A DNA stretch of 64,000 nt, from assembly GCF_014635705.1 (NCBI RefSeq), contig NZ_BMDI01000001.1:124001-188000 (forward strand), in the 5' to 3' direction. A program made the position numbers and the translations under genes. The notes under the pieces were generated by a model, which made no database searches, had not been told where the DNA came from, and saw only the letters and a list, made by a program, of their open reading frames with translations. Shown one piece after another: positions 40,743 to 49,700 of the stretch (position 1 is the first letter of the stretch; each line of letters starts with the position of its first letter). Origin of the DNA: Oxalicibacterium faecigallinarum. Lineage in GTDB: Bacteria; Pseudomonadota; Gammaproteobacteria; Burkholderiales; Burkholderiaceae_D.

Positions 40743-41213
40743 TCAAGGTCGTTCGAGAATGCGTGGCCCACTTCCTTCCTTGCCGAGGCGATCATCGGGA
40801 TTACGCAACGGACAATCTTCCAGTGACAGGCAGCCACAGCCGATGCATTGATCCAGCTCATCGCGCAAACGTGTCAGGCGTTCGATACGTTCATTCATGC
40901 TTTCCCGCCAGTGCGATGACAGTTTCTCCCAGTCCTTTGACGTCAGCTTGCTGCCTTGCGGATAGCTGTCCAGCGTCGTCTTGATCTCTTCCAGTGAAAT
41001 ACCGGCGCGTTGTGCAACTTTGATGATGGCGATGCGACGTAAAACGCCAGCAGGAAAGCGTCGTTGATTACCCGCTGTGCGTATGCTCTGGATCAAGCCT
41101 TTGGATTCATAGAAATGAATAGCTGAAACGGCGACACCGCTACGCGTGGCTACTTCGCCAATTGTTAGCTGGCGCGAAGATACGGAAACCGGCGTCGATA
41201 TTATCCCTGCCAT
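40743..41213 (-). CDS. soxR: Redox-sensitive transcriptional activator SoxR
   Basis: A 156-residue MerR-family activator that senses redox-cycling compounds through a [2Fe-2S] cluster. The winged-helix N terminus is [25 protein letters not shown] (16-40), followed by RRFP. A dimerisation helix leads to the cluster motif C123-x2-C126-x-C128-x5-C134. ATG 41213 has GAGGT upstream; an earlier in-frame start would run through the operator. It is divergent from a doxX-like gene, and the shared 125-bp gap contains a near-perfect SoxR box, whose edge lies only 10 bp from this ATG, so autoregulation is likely. Confidence 0.96.
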   Translation of the reverse strand: MAGIISTPVSVSSRQLTIGEVATRSGVAVSAIHFYESKGLIQSIRTAGNQRRFPAGVLRRIAIIKVAQRAGISLEEIKTTLDSYPQGSKLTSKDWEKLSSHWRESMNERIERLTRLRDELDQCIGCGCLSLEDCPLRNPDDRLGKEGSGPRILERP

Positions 41214-41218
41214 GTTAC

Positions 41219-41249
41219 TTGACCTCAAGTTAAGTTGAGGTTTTATACT
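41219..41249 (+). promoter_or_regulatory. SoxR-controlled promoter with SoxR box
   Basis: -35 TTGACC (41219-41224) and -10 TATACT (41244-41249) are 19 bp apart, the over-long spacing used by MerR-family activators. Between them lies CCTCAAGTTAAGTTGAGG (41223-41240), one base from a perfect 18-bp palindrome of the known SoxR-box type. It points toward the doxX-like gene. Confidence 0.92.
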
Positions 41250-41338
41250 GCGATCCGACTTATTTGACAACCCTGATAAGCGTGCCGGTGCTCTTTTTGT
41301 GAGCCGACGCTAATCGTCAACGCAAGCGGAGAGAGTGG

Positions 41339-41782
41339 ATGCAAGGGCAGATGGAGGCAGTACTGGAAAGTCGTTGGTTATGGCTGACCGCACGCGTGTT
41401 GATCGTCGTGGTGTTTGCTGCATCCGGTTTGGCAAAGCTCATTGATTTTGATGGCGGGTTGGCAGAAATGCGTCAGGCGGGATTGGAGCCGGCGTGGCTG
41501 TTCAATATCCTGGTCATCGCTGTCTTGCTCGTGGGAGCATTGCTGATCCTGCTGGATCGCGCCTTGTGGCTGGGTGCTGCTGCCCTTGCTGTCTTCCTTG
41601 CACTGACGATTGTGATCGTGCATCACTTCTGGTCACTGCCGGAACCGCAAGCCATGCTTTCAATGTTCCTTGCGCTGGAACATTTGTCCGTGATCGGTGG
41701 ATTGATTGCTGTGGCCATCGCGAGTCATCTGCGCAATCAGTGGTTGCAGGCGATGCAGCGCTGGAATACATCTACCAACTGA
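41339..41782 (+). CDS. DoxX-family membrane protein, predicted SoxR target
   Basis: 147 residues with four predicted membrane helices (about 15-35, 52-72, 76-95, 110-130). The first contains the family-like LTARVLIVVVFAASGLAKLIDF. DoxX-type proteins are small quinone- or redox-associated membrane proteins, including thiosulfate:quinone oxidoreductase subunits and MauE/DoxX carriers. The exact activity here is unknown. ATG 41339 has GGAGAGAG upstream. It lies 90 bp downstream of a SoxR-type promoter, so it is expected to be induced by redox-cycling agents. Single-gene transcript with its own terminator. Confidence 0.88.
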   Translation: MQGQMEAVLESRWLWLTARVLIVVVFAASGLAKLIDFDGGLAEMRQAGLEPAWLFNILVIAVLLVGALLILLDRALWLGAAALAVFLALTIVIVHHFWSLPEPQAMLSMFLALEHLSVIGGLIAVAIASHLRNQWLQAMQRWNTSTN

Positions 41783-41784
41783 TA

Positions 41785-41830
41785 AATAAGCATCCCGAAG
41801 ACGACTAGCGTTTTCGGGATGTTTATTTTC
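41785..41830 (+). terminator. Terminator after the DoxX-family gene
   Basis: A long stem AATAAGCATCCCGAAGACG / CGTTTTCGGGATGTTTATT with two G-T pairs, followed by T-rich sequence, directly after the stop codon. It also faces the end of the YeeE-family gene. Confidence 0.85.
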
Positions 41831-41844
41831 TGATTGAGCGTGAT

Positions 41845-43014
41845 CTAGCTATTCCAGCCAAAGCGAACGCGCGCCCGCCACCCCAGCCAGAGGCCGCCAA
41901 ACATGAAAACGGCGAAGATCCAGCCGGATGCCGCGCCAGCCATGATGCCGGATAACAGCGTGCCAACGGTGCAGCCGAGTGCAACCATCGATCCCCAGCC
42001 CATCAGGACGCCGCCGAGTAGGGCGCGCACGACTTCAAACAGGCGTGGGCGACGCAGTTTGAAATCACCGGCAGACAAGGCCGCAGCGAGAGAGCCGATG
42101 ATCAATGCCACGATGAAAGCGCCGTTCGGTGACCACAAGGTTTCCTTGATGCGTGTTGCACAACCGGAGAAGGTATCGAGGCCTTCCAGTCGCGTGGGGA
42201 GCAGATGCGCACTGTCAGCTGTGGTACGCGCCAGACTACCGAGTTCTGCCGTCACGCCCAGCGGGCCAAGACGGAAATAGGCCAGTACGCCGATAAAGCC
42301 AACCAGAATCCCGCCGGCATACGTCGGCCAGCGTCGTTGCCACGGATCGCTATTGGGGGCGCTTTCCGGTTTGCGATGCTGCCGCCACAACCAGATCGCA
42401 ACGGCTGCCAGCGCAAACAGTTGCAGCGCCACCGATCCACCGTACCCGAGATGATGTGGCAGCCAGACAATTGGCGCTTCCTGAATCGCAGCCAGGTACA
42501 GGGTGTTCCAGCTGAGAAAGCCGAGGAAGAAGCCAAACAAGGTGCCGAGCAGCGCAAAAGGTGACAGCACCGAGCCTTCGCCAAGGCGATACAGATGCGC
42601 GCTGATGCACGAGCCTGACAAGGCCATGCCGAGTCCGAAGCTGAACGCGCCTGCGCCCAGGACCCAGCTGATCGGACCAATATGCGCTTGTGGCGGCAGT
42701 CTGCCCGGTGCTGGTACTGGCAGGAAGGCACCAAATACCAGGTGATAGCCAAGAATGCCAACCGCGAGCGCGACCACAATCCCGAGCAGGCCACGCACAT
42801 CGCGCCGCTCGTAAAAGTCACGACTGACGCAAAAGAAGCAAAAGCGAGAGCGTTGAAGAACGATACCGAATGCCGTGCCGAACAGCGCCGCTAAAGCAAG
42901 ATCGCGCCCGCTGTCGGCAAAAGAGCCGAGAGCGAGCGCGAACAGGATTGCAGCAATGAAGGCAATGGCAGACGGCACCAACCGCCGCAAGGGCGGTAAT
43001 GCCGCATCAGCCAT
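41845..43014 (-). CDS. YeeE/YedE-family sulfur-compound transporter
   Basis: 389 residues, about nine to ten membrane helices. It has the repeated YeeE/YedE halves with conserved cysteines in GSCISAHLYRLGEGS, FSGCATRIKE and ALGCTVGTLLSGIMAG; in the thiosulfate channel TsuA such cysteines line the pore. It starts two bases after the stop of a periplasmic rhodanese gene, so the two are translationally coupled. This suggests uptake of thiosulfate or a related sulfane-sulfur compound linked to periplasmic sulfur transfer. The substrate is inferred from family and operon only. Confidence 0.9.
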   Translation of the reverse strand: MADAALPPLRRLVPSAIAFIAAILFALALGSFADSGRDLALAALFGTAFGIVLQRSRFCFFCVSRDFYERRDVRGLLGIVVALAVGILGYHLVFGAFLPVPAPGRLPPQAHIGPISWVLGAGAFSFGLGMALSGSCISAHLYRLGEGSVLSPFALLGTLFGFFLGFLSWNTLYLAAIQEAPIVWLPHHLGYGGSVALQLFALAAVAIWLWRQHRKPESAPNSDPWQRRWPTYAGGILVGFIGVLAYFRLGPLGVTAELGSLARTTADSAHLLPTRLEGLDTFSGCATRIKETLWSPNGAFIVALIIGSLAAALSAGDFKLRRPRLFEVVRALLGGVLMGWGSMVALGCTVGTLLSGIMAGAASGWIFAVFMFGGLWLGWRARVRFGWNS

Positions 43015-43016
43015 CG

Positions 43017-43931
43017 TTATTTACCGCCCCATACCGTACCAGCAGGGTTGGAAACAGGGACGCCAACCGCGTTACCGTACTCGGTCCACGAACCGTCGTA
43101 GTTGCGCACGTCATAGCCCAGCAGTTTGGACAAGGCAAACCAGGTGTGGCTCGAGCGCTCGCCGATACGGCAGTAGGTGATGACCGGCTTGGTGCCATCG
43201 ATGCCAACTGCACCATAGATTTTTTTCAGCTCTTCCACCGATTTGAAGGTGCCGTCAGCTGCCACTGCCTGACCCCAGGGAACGTTGGCTGCGCCTGGCA
43301 CGTGGCCGGCACGGACTGCCAGTTCCTGAACGCCTGCCGGTGCGAAGATCTTGCCGCTGTATTCGTCAGCCGAACGGATGTCGACCAGTTTGGCATCACT
43401 TTTCTTTTCAGCCACGGCGACGACGTCAGCCAGACGGGCGCGCAGTTTTTGGTTGGCCGGGGAAACCTTGATGTTGCCGGCAGCGTGCTGCTTGGCCACT
43501 GGGGTCAGCGGACGATTTTCTGCTTCCCATTTTTTTCGGCCGCCATCGAGCAGTTTGACGTTCTTGACGCCATAGATATCGAATACCCATGCGCCCCAGG
43601 CTGCAAACCAGTTGTTGGTGTCGCCGTACAGAACGACAGTGCTGTCGTTGTTGACACCGGCATTGCGCAGCAGTTTTTCAAAGTCCTGCTGGCTGGCGAT
43701 ATCACGTCGGACCGGATCGACCAGATCGGTATGCCACGACACGTTGGTCGCGCCCTGGATGTGACCGCGCTCAAACAGGCCTGGATTCACGCTGACTTCG
43801 ATCAGACGCAGTTTCGGGTCATTGATGTTTTTTTCCAGCCAGTCGGTGCTGACGAGGAAGTCGCTAGGCGCGGCATGTGCTGTACCAAACAGCAGGGTGC
43901 CTGCGACGAGCAGGGTTTTGACGAGCTTCAT
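43017..43931 (-). CDS. Periplasmic thiosulfate sulfurtransferase (two-domain rhodanese)
   Basis: 304 residues. The N-terminal MKLVKTLLVAGTLLFGTAHA is a Sec signal peptide. Two rhodanese domains follow: the first (about 26-145) has no Cys in its active loop (YGDTNNWFA) and is structural. The second (about 180-295) has C254 in ITYCRIGERS, the catalytic loop type for thiosulfate or mercaptopyruvate. It transfers sulfane sulfur to thiol or cyanide acceptors. It is first in an operon with the YeeE-family transporter. The upstream 200 bp is AT-rich and shared with the divergent carbonic anhydrase gene. Confidence 0.94.
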   Translation of the reverse strand: MKLVKTLLVAGTLLFGTAHAAPSDFLVSTDWLEKNINDPKLRLIEVSVNPGLFERGHIQGATNVSWHTDLVDPVRRDIASQQDFEKLLRNAGVNNDSTVVLYGDTNNWFAAWGAWVFDIYGVKNVKLLDGGRKKWEAENRPLTPVAKQHAAGNIKVSPANQKLRARLADVVAVAEKKSDAKLVDIRSADEYSGKIFAPAGVQELAVRAGHVPGAANVPWGQAVAADGTFKSVEELKKIYGAVGIDGTKPVITYCRIGERSSHTWFALSKLLGYDVRNYDGSWTEYGNAVGVPVSNPAGTVWGGK

Positions 43932-44136
43932 GGGTTCTCCGTAGTTGTTAAGAAATCGTTAGTCACATTAATCAAACGATTGCCAGTCGACAACGAAGCT
44001 TTTTCAATATCGATATGCAAAAACCGAATGAAGACTGCCTCTCTTGGTAACAAACTTCCTGTTTTAACAATTGTTAAATATGTTAAATTATCGTAATTAA
44101 ATTGCAAATTTATCAACGATGCTGAAAAGGAGCGTT

Positions 44137-44874
44137 ATGCAGTCAAGTCGTAAAAACGGGTGGATGAAGTGTGCAGGGGCAGTCGCCTTGATGACCGCCT
44201 TGGCAGGGTGTGCAACACAGGGCGAACAGCAGGCAACCAAAGTCCGACCGCCAGTGATGACCAGTGAGACCTTGAAGGACATGTCGGCTGATCAGGCAAT
44301 CCAGCTTTTGCAGGAAGGCAATGCGCGTTTTGTGTCCGGCACGCCGACACCGCATAACTATCGGCAACAGGTCAGGACCACGGGCTCAAACGGCCAGTTT
44401 CCGTTTGCCAGCATTGTGAGTTGCATTGACTCCCGCTCGGCGCCTTCCGTGATTTTCGATTTGGGTATTGGGGACATTTTCAGTACCCGCGTCGCAGGTA
44501 ACGTGATCAATGAAGATATTCTCGGCAGTCTCGAATACGGCTCCAAGGTCGTCGGTACCAAACTGATTGTGGTGTTGGGTCACACGTCATGTGGTGCCGT
44601 CAAAGGCGCTTGCGACAACGTGGAAATGGGCAATCTGAGTGGCCTGTTGGCCAAGATTCGTCCGGCGGTCGACGTGACTGCTGATGTGAATGGTCCGGAT
44701 CGGAGTTCACATAATTATCGGTTTGTAGACGCCGTGGCCGAAAATAACGTCAGGCTGATGGTGCAATCCATGCATGAGAAAAGTCCCGTGCTGCGAGAAA
44801 TGGCGGCCAGCGGCCAAATCAAGATCGTTGGCGCCATGCTCGATGTCAAGACTGGCAAGGTCAAGTTTCTTTAA
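44137..44874 (+). CDS. Beta-class carbonic anhydrase with lipoprotein signal
   Basis: 245 residues from ATG 44137, with AAGGAG upstream. The N terminus ends in the lipobox LAGC (Cys25), so the enzyme is predicted to be lipid-anchored in the periplasm. The catalytic part has zinc ligands C96 and D98-x-R100 (SCIDSR), H149 and C152 (GHTSCGA). It interconverts CO2 and bicarbonate. Most beta-type enzymes are cytoplasmic, so export is notable, though exported beta forms are known in proteobacteria. It is divergent from the rhodanese operon and ends in a bidirectional terminator. Confidence 0.93.
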   Translation: MQSSRKNGWMKCAGAVALMTALAGCATQGEQQATKVRPPVMTSETLKDMSADQAIQLLQEGNARFVSGTPTPHNYRQQVRTTGSNGQFPFASIVSCIDSRSAPSVIFDLGIGDIFSTRVAGNVINEDILGSLEYGSKVVGTKLIVVLGHTSCGAVKGACDNVEMGNLSGLLAKIRPAVDVTADVNGPDRSSHNYRFVDAVAENNVRLMVQSMHEKSPVLREMAASGQIKIVGAMLDVKTGKVKFL

Positions 44875-44884
44875 GTGGCATGTA

Positions 44885-44916
44885 TAAAAAAGCCGACGAA
44901 AACGTCGGCTTTTTTA
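44885..44916. terminator. Bidirectional terminator
   Basis: A 13-bp stem (AAAAAAGCCGACG / CGTCGGCTTTTTT) with a 4-nt loop, flanked by A and T runs. It serves the carbonic anhydrase gene and the convergent yggX. Confidence 0.9.
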
Positions 44917-44941
44917 CGCGGGCGAGCAATCAGGCAGTTGC

Positions 44942-45214
44942 TTAGTAGGTTGGGGGTACATAACCCTGTGCCTGATCCGCACCTTCGCCAAAAAAGTGTT
45001 TTTCCATCTGTGCAGCCAGGTACTTGCGTGCGCGCACATCTGCCAGGTTCAGACGGTTCTCGTTCACGAGCATGGTTTGATGCTTGAGCCATGCGGCCCA
45101 GGCTTCTTTCGAAACGCTTTCATAAATGCGTTTGCCGAGTTCGCCCGGATACGGAGGAAAGTCCAGACCTTCCGCTTCCTTGTCGAGTTTGATGCAGTGA
45201 ACCATGCGAGTCAT
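44942..45214 (-). CDS. yggX: Probable Fe(2+)-trafficking protein YggX
   Basis: 90 residues from ATG 45214 with AAGGAAG upstream. It starts [31 protein letters not shown], the standard YggX sequence with its single conserved Cys7, and continues with [22 protein letters not shown] and EKHFFGEG. E. coli YggX is 91 residues, helps protect Fe-S clusters from oxidation and belongs to the SoxRS regulon there. It lies 3.7 kb from soxR here, but no SoxR box was seen ahead of it. It is downstream of argA on the same strand. Confidence 0.95.
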   Translation of the reverse strand: MTRMVHCIKLDKEAEGLDFPPYPGELGKRIYESVSKEAWAAWLKHQTMLVNENRLNLADVRARKYLAAQMEKHFFGEGADQAQGYVPPTY

Positions 45215-45345
45215 TGTTGTCTTCCTTTTACTAGCCTGTCGCGTCGATGCGCGATCCGGGTTAAGTGAATGCCGCCGCCATGTCAGCGTCGGCAAGATAC
45301 ATTTGGCGCTGTTTTACAGTGCGCGCTGCTCAAGTGAAACCAGCA

Positions 45346-46674
45346 TTATAAATTCTTCACGAAGACCAGTGATTTGCGCTGCCAGTTGTACATGCTTTGG
45401 CGATCCTTGGGCAGGCTGTCTACCGTAGCCGGGATGAAGCCGCGCTTGAGGAACCAGTGTGCCGTGCGCGTGGTAAGAACAAACAGCTTTTTCAAGCCAG
45501 CAGCGCGGGCACGGTTTTCCATGTGTTTAAGCAGACGTTCGCCATCGCCCTGGGTTTGCGCATCCGGGCTGACAATCAGGCAAGCCATCTCGGCCATCTT
45601 GTCATCCGGGAAGGGATAGAGGGCCGCGCAACCAAAGATCACGCCGTCATGCTCGATCACGGAGAAGTGGTCGATCTCGCGTTCGATCAGCTCACGCGGA
45701 CGCTTGACCAGCGTGCCATCGGCTTCGTGCGGCTCGATCAGTTTGAGAATGCCGCCGACATCCTCGATGGTCGCCTGCCGCAGACTTTCAAGGTTTTCGT
45801 AGCTGACCATGGTGCCGACGCCGTCGTGCGTAAAGACTTCGAGCAACGCCGCGCCGTCAATGTCATACGGGACGATGTGGGCACGCGGCACACCATGACG
45901 CGTGGCGCGCACGCAATGCTGCAAATAGAAAGCGACATCGGGCGGAAGCTCGCTGCGATCCAGCAGTCGTTCTGCCTGCAGCGATGTCAGTTCGCGGATA
46001 TCGTCGCCAGCGGCGTTCGACATTAGCGGTGTCTCGCTCAGGAAGATCAGTTTGTCTGCACGCAGGGCGGTAGCGGTCGCCACTGCCACGTCTTCCATCG
46101 TCAGGTTGAAGACCTCGCCGGTAGGGGAAAAGCCGAGCGGCGACAGCATGACCATGCCGCCTGCATTCAAAATCGGGTGGATCGCTTCGTACGCAATCTT
46201 GCGGGTGACGCCGGTCAGTTCCAGATCGACGCCTTCGATCACGCCGAGTGGGCGTGCAGTCACAAAGTTGCCGGAAATGATGCGTATTGTCGAACCCGCC
46301 ATGGGTGTATTCGGCAAGCCCTGACTGAATGCCGCTTCAATATCGAGGCGCAGCTCGCCGGCAGCTTCCTTCGCGCATTCCATGGCAGCAGTGTCGGTGA
46401 TGCGCAGGCCATTGTGGAAACGCGCCTCGACATTGCGCAGGGCAAGTTGTTCCTCGACTTGCGGCCGCGAGCCGTGCACGATCACGACCTTGATGCCGAG
46501 CGCATGCAGCAGAGACAGATCCTGCGCCAGTACGGGGAGGGCGCCAGCCTTGACCAGTTCACCCGGGAATGCGATCACAAAAGTCTTGCCGCGAAACGCG
46601 TGGATATATGGCGCGACAGAGCGCAGCCACTGGACGAATTGATCAGGATTTTCCATGTCGAGCATTATAACCAT
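45346..46674 (-). CDS. argA: Amino-acid N-acetyltransferase (N-acetylglutamate synthase)
   Basis: 442 residues; makes N-acetylglutamate from acetyl-CoA and glutamate, the first step of arginine synthesis and usually feedback-inhibited by arginine. The N-terminal amino-acid-kinase-like regulatory domain (about 10-285) shows VIAFPGELV and VIVHGSRPQVEEQL. The C-terminal GNAT domain (about 295-440) has ACLIVSPDAQTQGDGERLLKHME, where the Q-x-x-G-x-G-x-x-L loop binds acetyl-CoA. E. coli ArgA is 443. ATG 46674 has AAAGGA upstream; an in-frame ATG at 46656 follows a TATAAT sequence and is an alternative start. Confidence 0.95.
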   Translation of the reverse strand: MVIMLDMENPDQFVQWLRSVAPYIHAFRGKTFVIAFPGELVKAGALPVLAQDLSLLHALGIKVVIVHGSRPQVEEQLALRNVEARFHNGLRITDTAAMECAKEAAGELRLDIEAAFSQGLPNTPMAGSTIRIISGNFVTARPLGVIEGVDLELTGVTRKIAYEAIHPILNAGGMVMLSPLGFSPTGEVFNLTMEDVAVATATALRADKLIFLSETPLMSNAAGDDIRELTSLQAERLLDRSELPPDVAFYLQHCVRATRHGVPRAHIVPYDIDGAALLEVFTHDGVGTMVSYENLESLRQATIEDVGGILKLIEPHEADGTLVKRPRELIEREIDHFSVIEHDGVIFGCAALYPFPDDKMAEMACLIVSPDAQTQGDGERLLKHMENRARAAGLKKLFVLTTRTAHWFLKRGFIPATVDSLPKDRQSMYNWQRKSLVFVKNL

Positions 46675-46776
46675 AGCAATCCTTTTGGCAGGGCACGCTC
46701 CGTCACTGTTTTACGCAGATTTGCGCAAGATGTGCAAAGGTGCCACGGTGTGTCGGCCCGAGTGGCGGGAGACTGA

Positions 46777-49700
46777 ATGGCAGCGGATAAGCTCTGTATA
46801 ATTCCAGCCCACATGTCTGCATCAGAATCCACCCCAAAATCCGTACTGCCGCGCCGCGATCGTCCATCGCGTGATACCCGTGCGGAAGCTGTGCCGCCCG
46901 TACGTAATCCGCTGCCTGCGATCACTTTTCCCGAAGAACTGCCGGTATCCGGTCGCCGGGACGAAATCGCGCTCGCCATTCAGAACAATCAGGTCGTCAT
47001 CGTCAGTGGTGAAACCGGTTCCGGCAAGACCACACAGTTGCCCAAGATTTGTCTGGAACTTGGCCGGGGCGAGAAGGGGCTGATCGGTCACACCCAGCCA
47101 CGCCGGATTGCCGCATCCTCGACTGCCAAGCGCATCGCGCAAGAACTTGGTTCGCCACCGGGCGAGCATGTGGGTTTCAAGGTGCGCTTCAACGATACGC
47201 TGACCAAGGGCGCGTGGGTGAAGTTGATGACGGACGGTATCCTGCTGGCCGAAACGCAGACGGATCCCTTGCTGCGCCAGTACGACACCATCATCATCGA
47301 TGAGGCGCATGAGCGCAGTCTCAACATCGATTTTCTGCTGGGTTATCTCAAGCAATTACTGCCCAAGCGGCCCGACCTCAAGATCATCATTACCTCGGCA
47401 ACCATCGACGCAGATCGTTTTGCGCGTCACTTTGGGCGTGGCGATACACCTGCACCGGTGATTGAAGTATCCGGTCGCCTGTATCCGGTCGAGATCCGTT
47501 ATCGCCCCGTCGAGCCATTCGACAAGAATGCCCAAAATAATCCCGGCGGCAATCCCAATGCAACATCCGATGCTGCGCAGGCCCGTCGCTCGGCGCTGGC
47601 AGCGAAAGAACGCGGTCAGCGTGATCTGATGGATGCGGTGGTCGATGCCGTGGACGAACTGGCACGTATCGGTTCGGGTGATGTGCTGGTCTTCCTGCCG
47701 GGCGAGCGCGAGATTCGTGATGCGGCAGAAGCCTTGCGCAAGCATCATCCGCCGCATGTGGAAATCCTCCCGCTGTTTGCACGGTTGTCCGCGCAAGAGC
47801 AGGAGCGGGTCTTCAAGCCGAGCAATGCACGTCGCATCGTTCTTGCGACCAACGTTGCGGAAACCTCGCTGACCGTTCCAGGGATTCGCTACGTGGTCGA
47901 TGCCGGTCTGGCACGGGTGAAGCGTTACAGTTATCGCAATAAAGTCGAGCAACTGCAGATCGAGCCGGTTGCGCAATCTGCTGCCAATCAGCGCGCAGGC
48001 CGTTGCGGCCGTGTTGCCGCGGGTGTCTGCATTCGTCTGTACGACGAGCAGGATTATCTGTTGCGGCCGAAATTTACCGAGCCTGAAATTCTGCGTTCGT
48101 CATTGGCCTCTGTCATTCTGCGGATGAAGTCCCTGCATCTGACCGATGTCGAAACTTTTCCGTTTATCGAACCGCCGCTGGGTCGGGCGATTGCCGATGG
48201 CTATCAGTTGCTGCAGGAGCTTGGTGCGGTCGATGATGACAATAGGCTCACCAAGCTGGGGCGTGAACTGGCGCGTCTGCCGCTCGATCCGCGTGTCGGT
48301 CGCATGATTCTCGCTGCGAAGGAGAATGTCTGTCTGACCGAAGTACTCATCATCGCCTCGGCACTGTCGGTGCAGGACCCGCGTGATCGTCCGATGGAAG
48401 CGCAAAACGCTGCGGATGCGGCACACAAAAAATTCGCCGACGAGAAATCAGAATTCCAGAGCTATCTCAAAATCTGGAAATGGTTCAGCGACGCGATCGA
48501 ACACAAAAAATCCAATCGGTTGTTGCAGGAGGAATGCCGCGCCAACTTTCTCTCGCAACTGCGCCTGCGTGAATGGCGCGATGTGCATTCGCAACTACTG
48601 ACGATCGTGCGGGAGCAAGGCTGGCGGCTCAATGAAGCACCTGCTACGTACGAGCAGTTACACACGGCTTTGCTGACCGGCTTGCTCGGTAACATCGGTT
48701 TCAAGGCCGAGGATGAACCCCATTATCTTGGCGCACGCGGCATCAAGTTTCATATCTGGCCAGGCTCGTCTCTGATCAAGAAAGCGGGCAAGTGGATCAT
48801 GGCGGCCGAACTGGTCGACACCACGCGTTTGTATGCACGCTGCATCGCGCAAATCCAGCCGGAATGGCTGGAACGTGTGGCCGGCCATTTGCTCAAGAAA
48901 TCCTATGGCGAACCACGCTGGGAAAAACGTACGGCGCAAGTGTCTGCCTACGAACGCGCTACGCTGTATGGGTTAGTTGTCTACAGCCAGCGCCGCATCC
49001 AGTATGGCTTATTCCATCCTGCCGAAGCGCGAGAAATATTCATTCGCGATGCGCTGGTTGGTGGTGACTTCGAGACGCGCGCCCCATTCTTTGCACACAA
49101 TCACAAGCTGGTGCGCGAGATCGAGAATCTCGAACACAAGTCGCGTCGTCTTGATGTGCTGGTCGATGACGAGCTGATCATTGCGTTCTACGACAAACTG
49201 ATTCCGGCCGACGTGCATAACGGCATCAGTTTTGAAAAGTGGCACAAGGATGCGACAGCCAGGGAACCCAAGCTGCTTTATCTGAATCGTGACGACCTGA
49301 TGCGGCATGAAGCGGCGGGTGTAACGACTGACCTGTTCCCCAAGTCCATGAACGTTGCCGGCGTCGGCATGACCTTGTCCTATCACTTCGAGCCCGGATC
49401 ACCGCGTGATGGCGTGACGCTGACTGTGCCTTTGTATGCACTCAATCAGGTGTCGGCAGACCGGACCGAATGGCTGGTGCCCGGCATGCTGAAAGAGAAG
49501 GTGCATCTGCTGCTCAAATCACTGCCGCAAAAACTGCGTCGTCATTGCGTACCTTTGCCGGATTACGCAGCAGGGTTTTGTGATCGCGTGCAAGAGAAGC
49601 AAATCTTTGGCAGAGGCAGTCTGCTGGATGCCGTGATTGCCGACGTGCGTGAGCAGACCGGCATTGCCACCAAGACCACGGACTACAAGCTCGAAACCTT

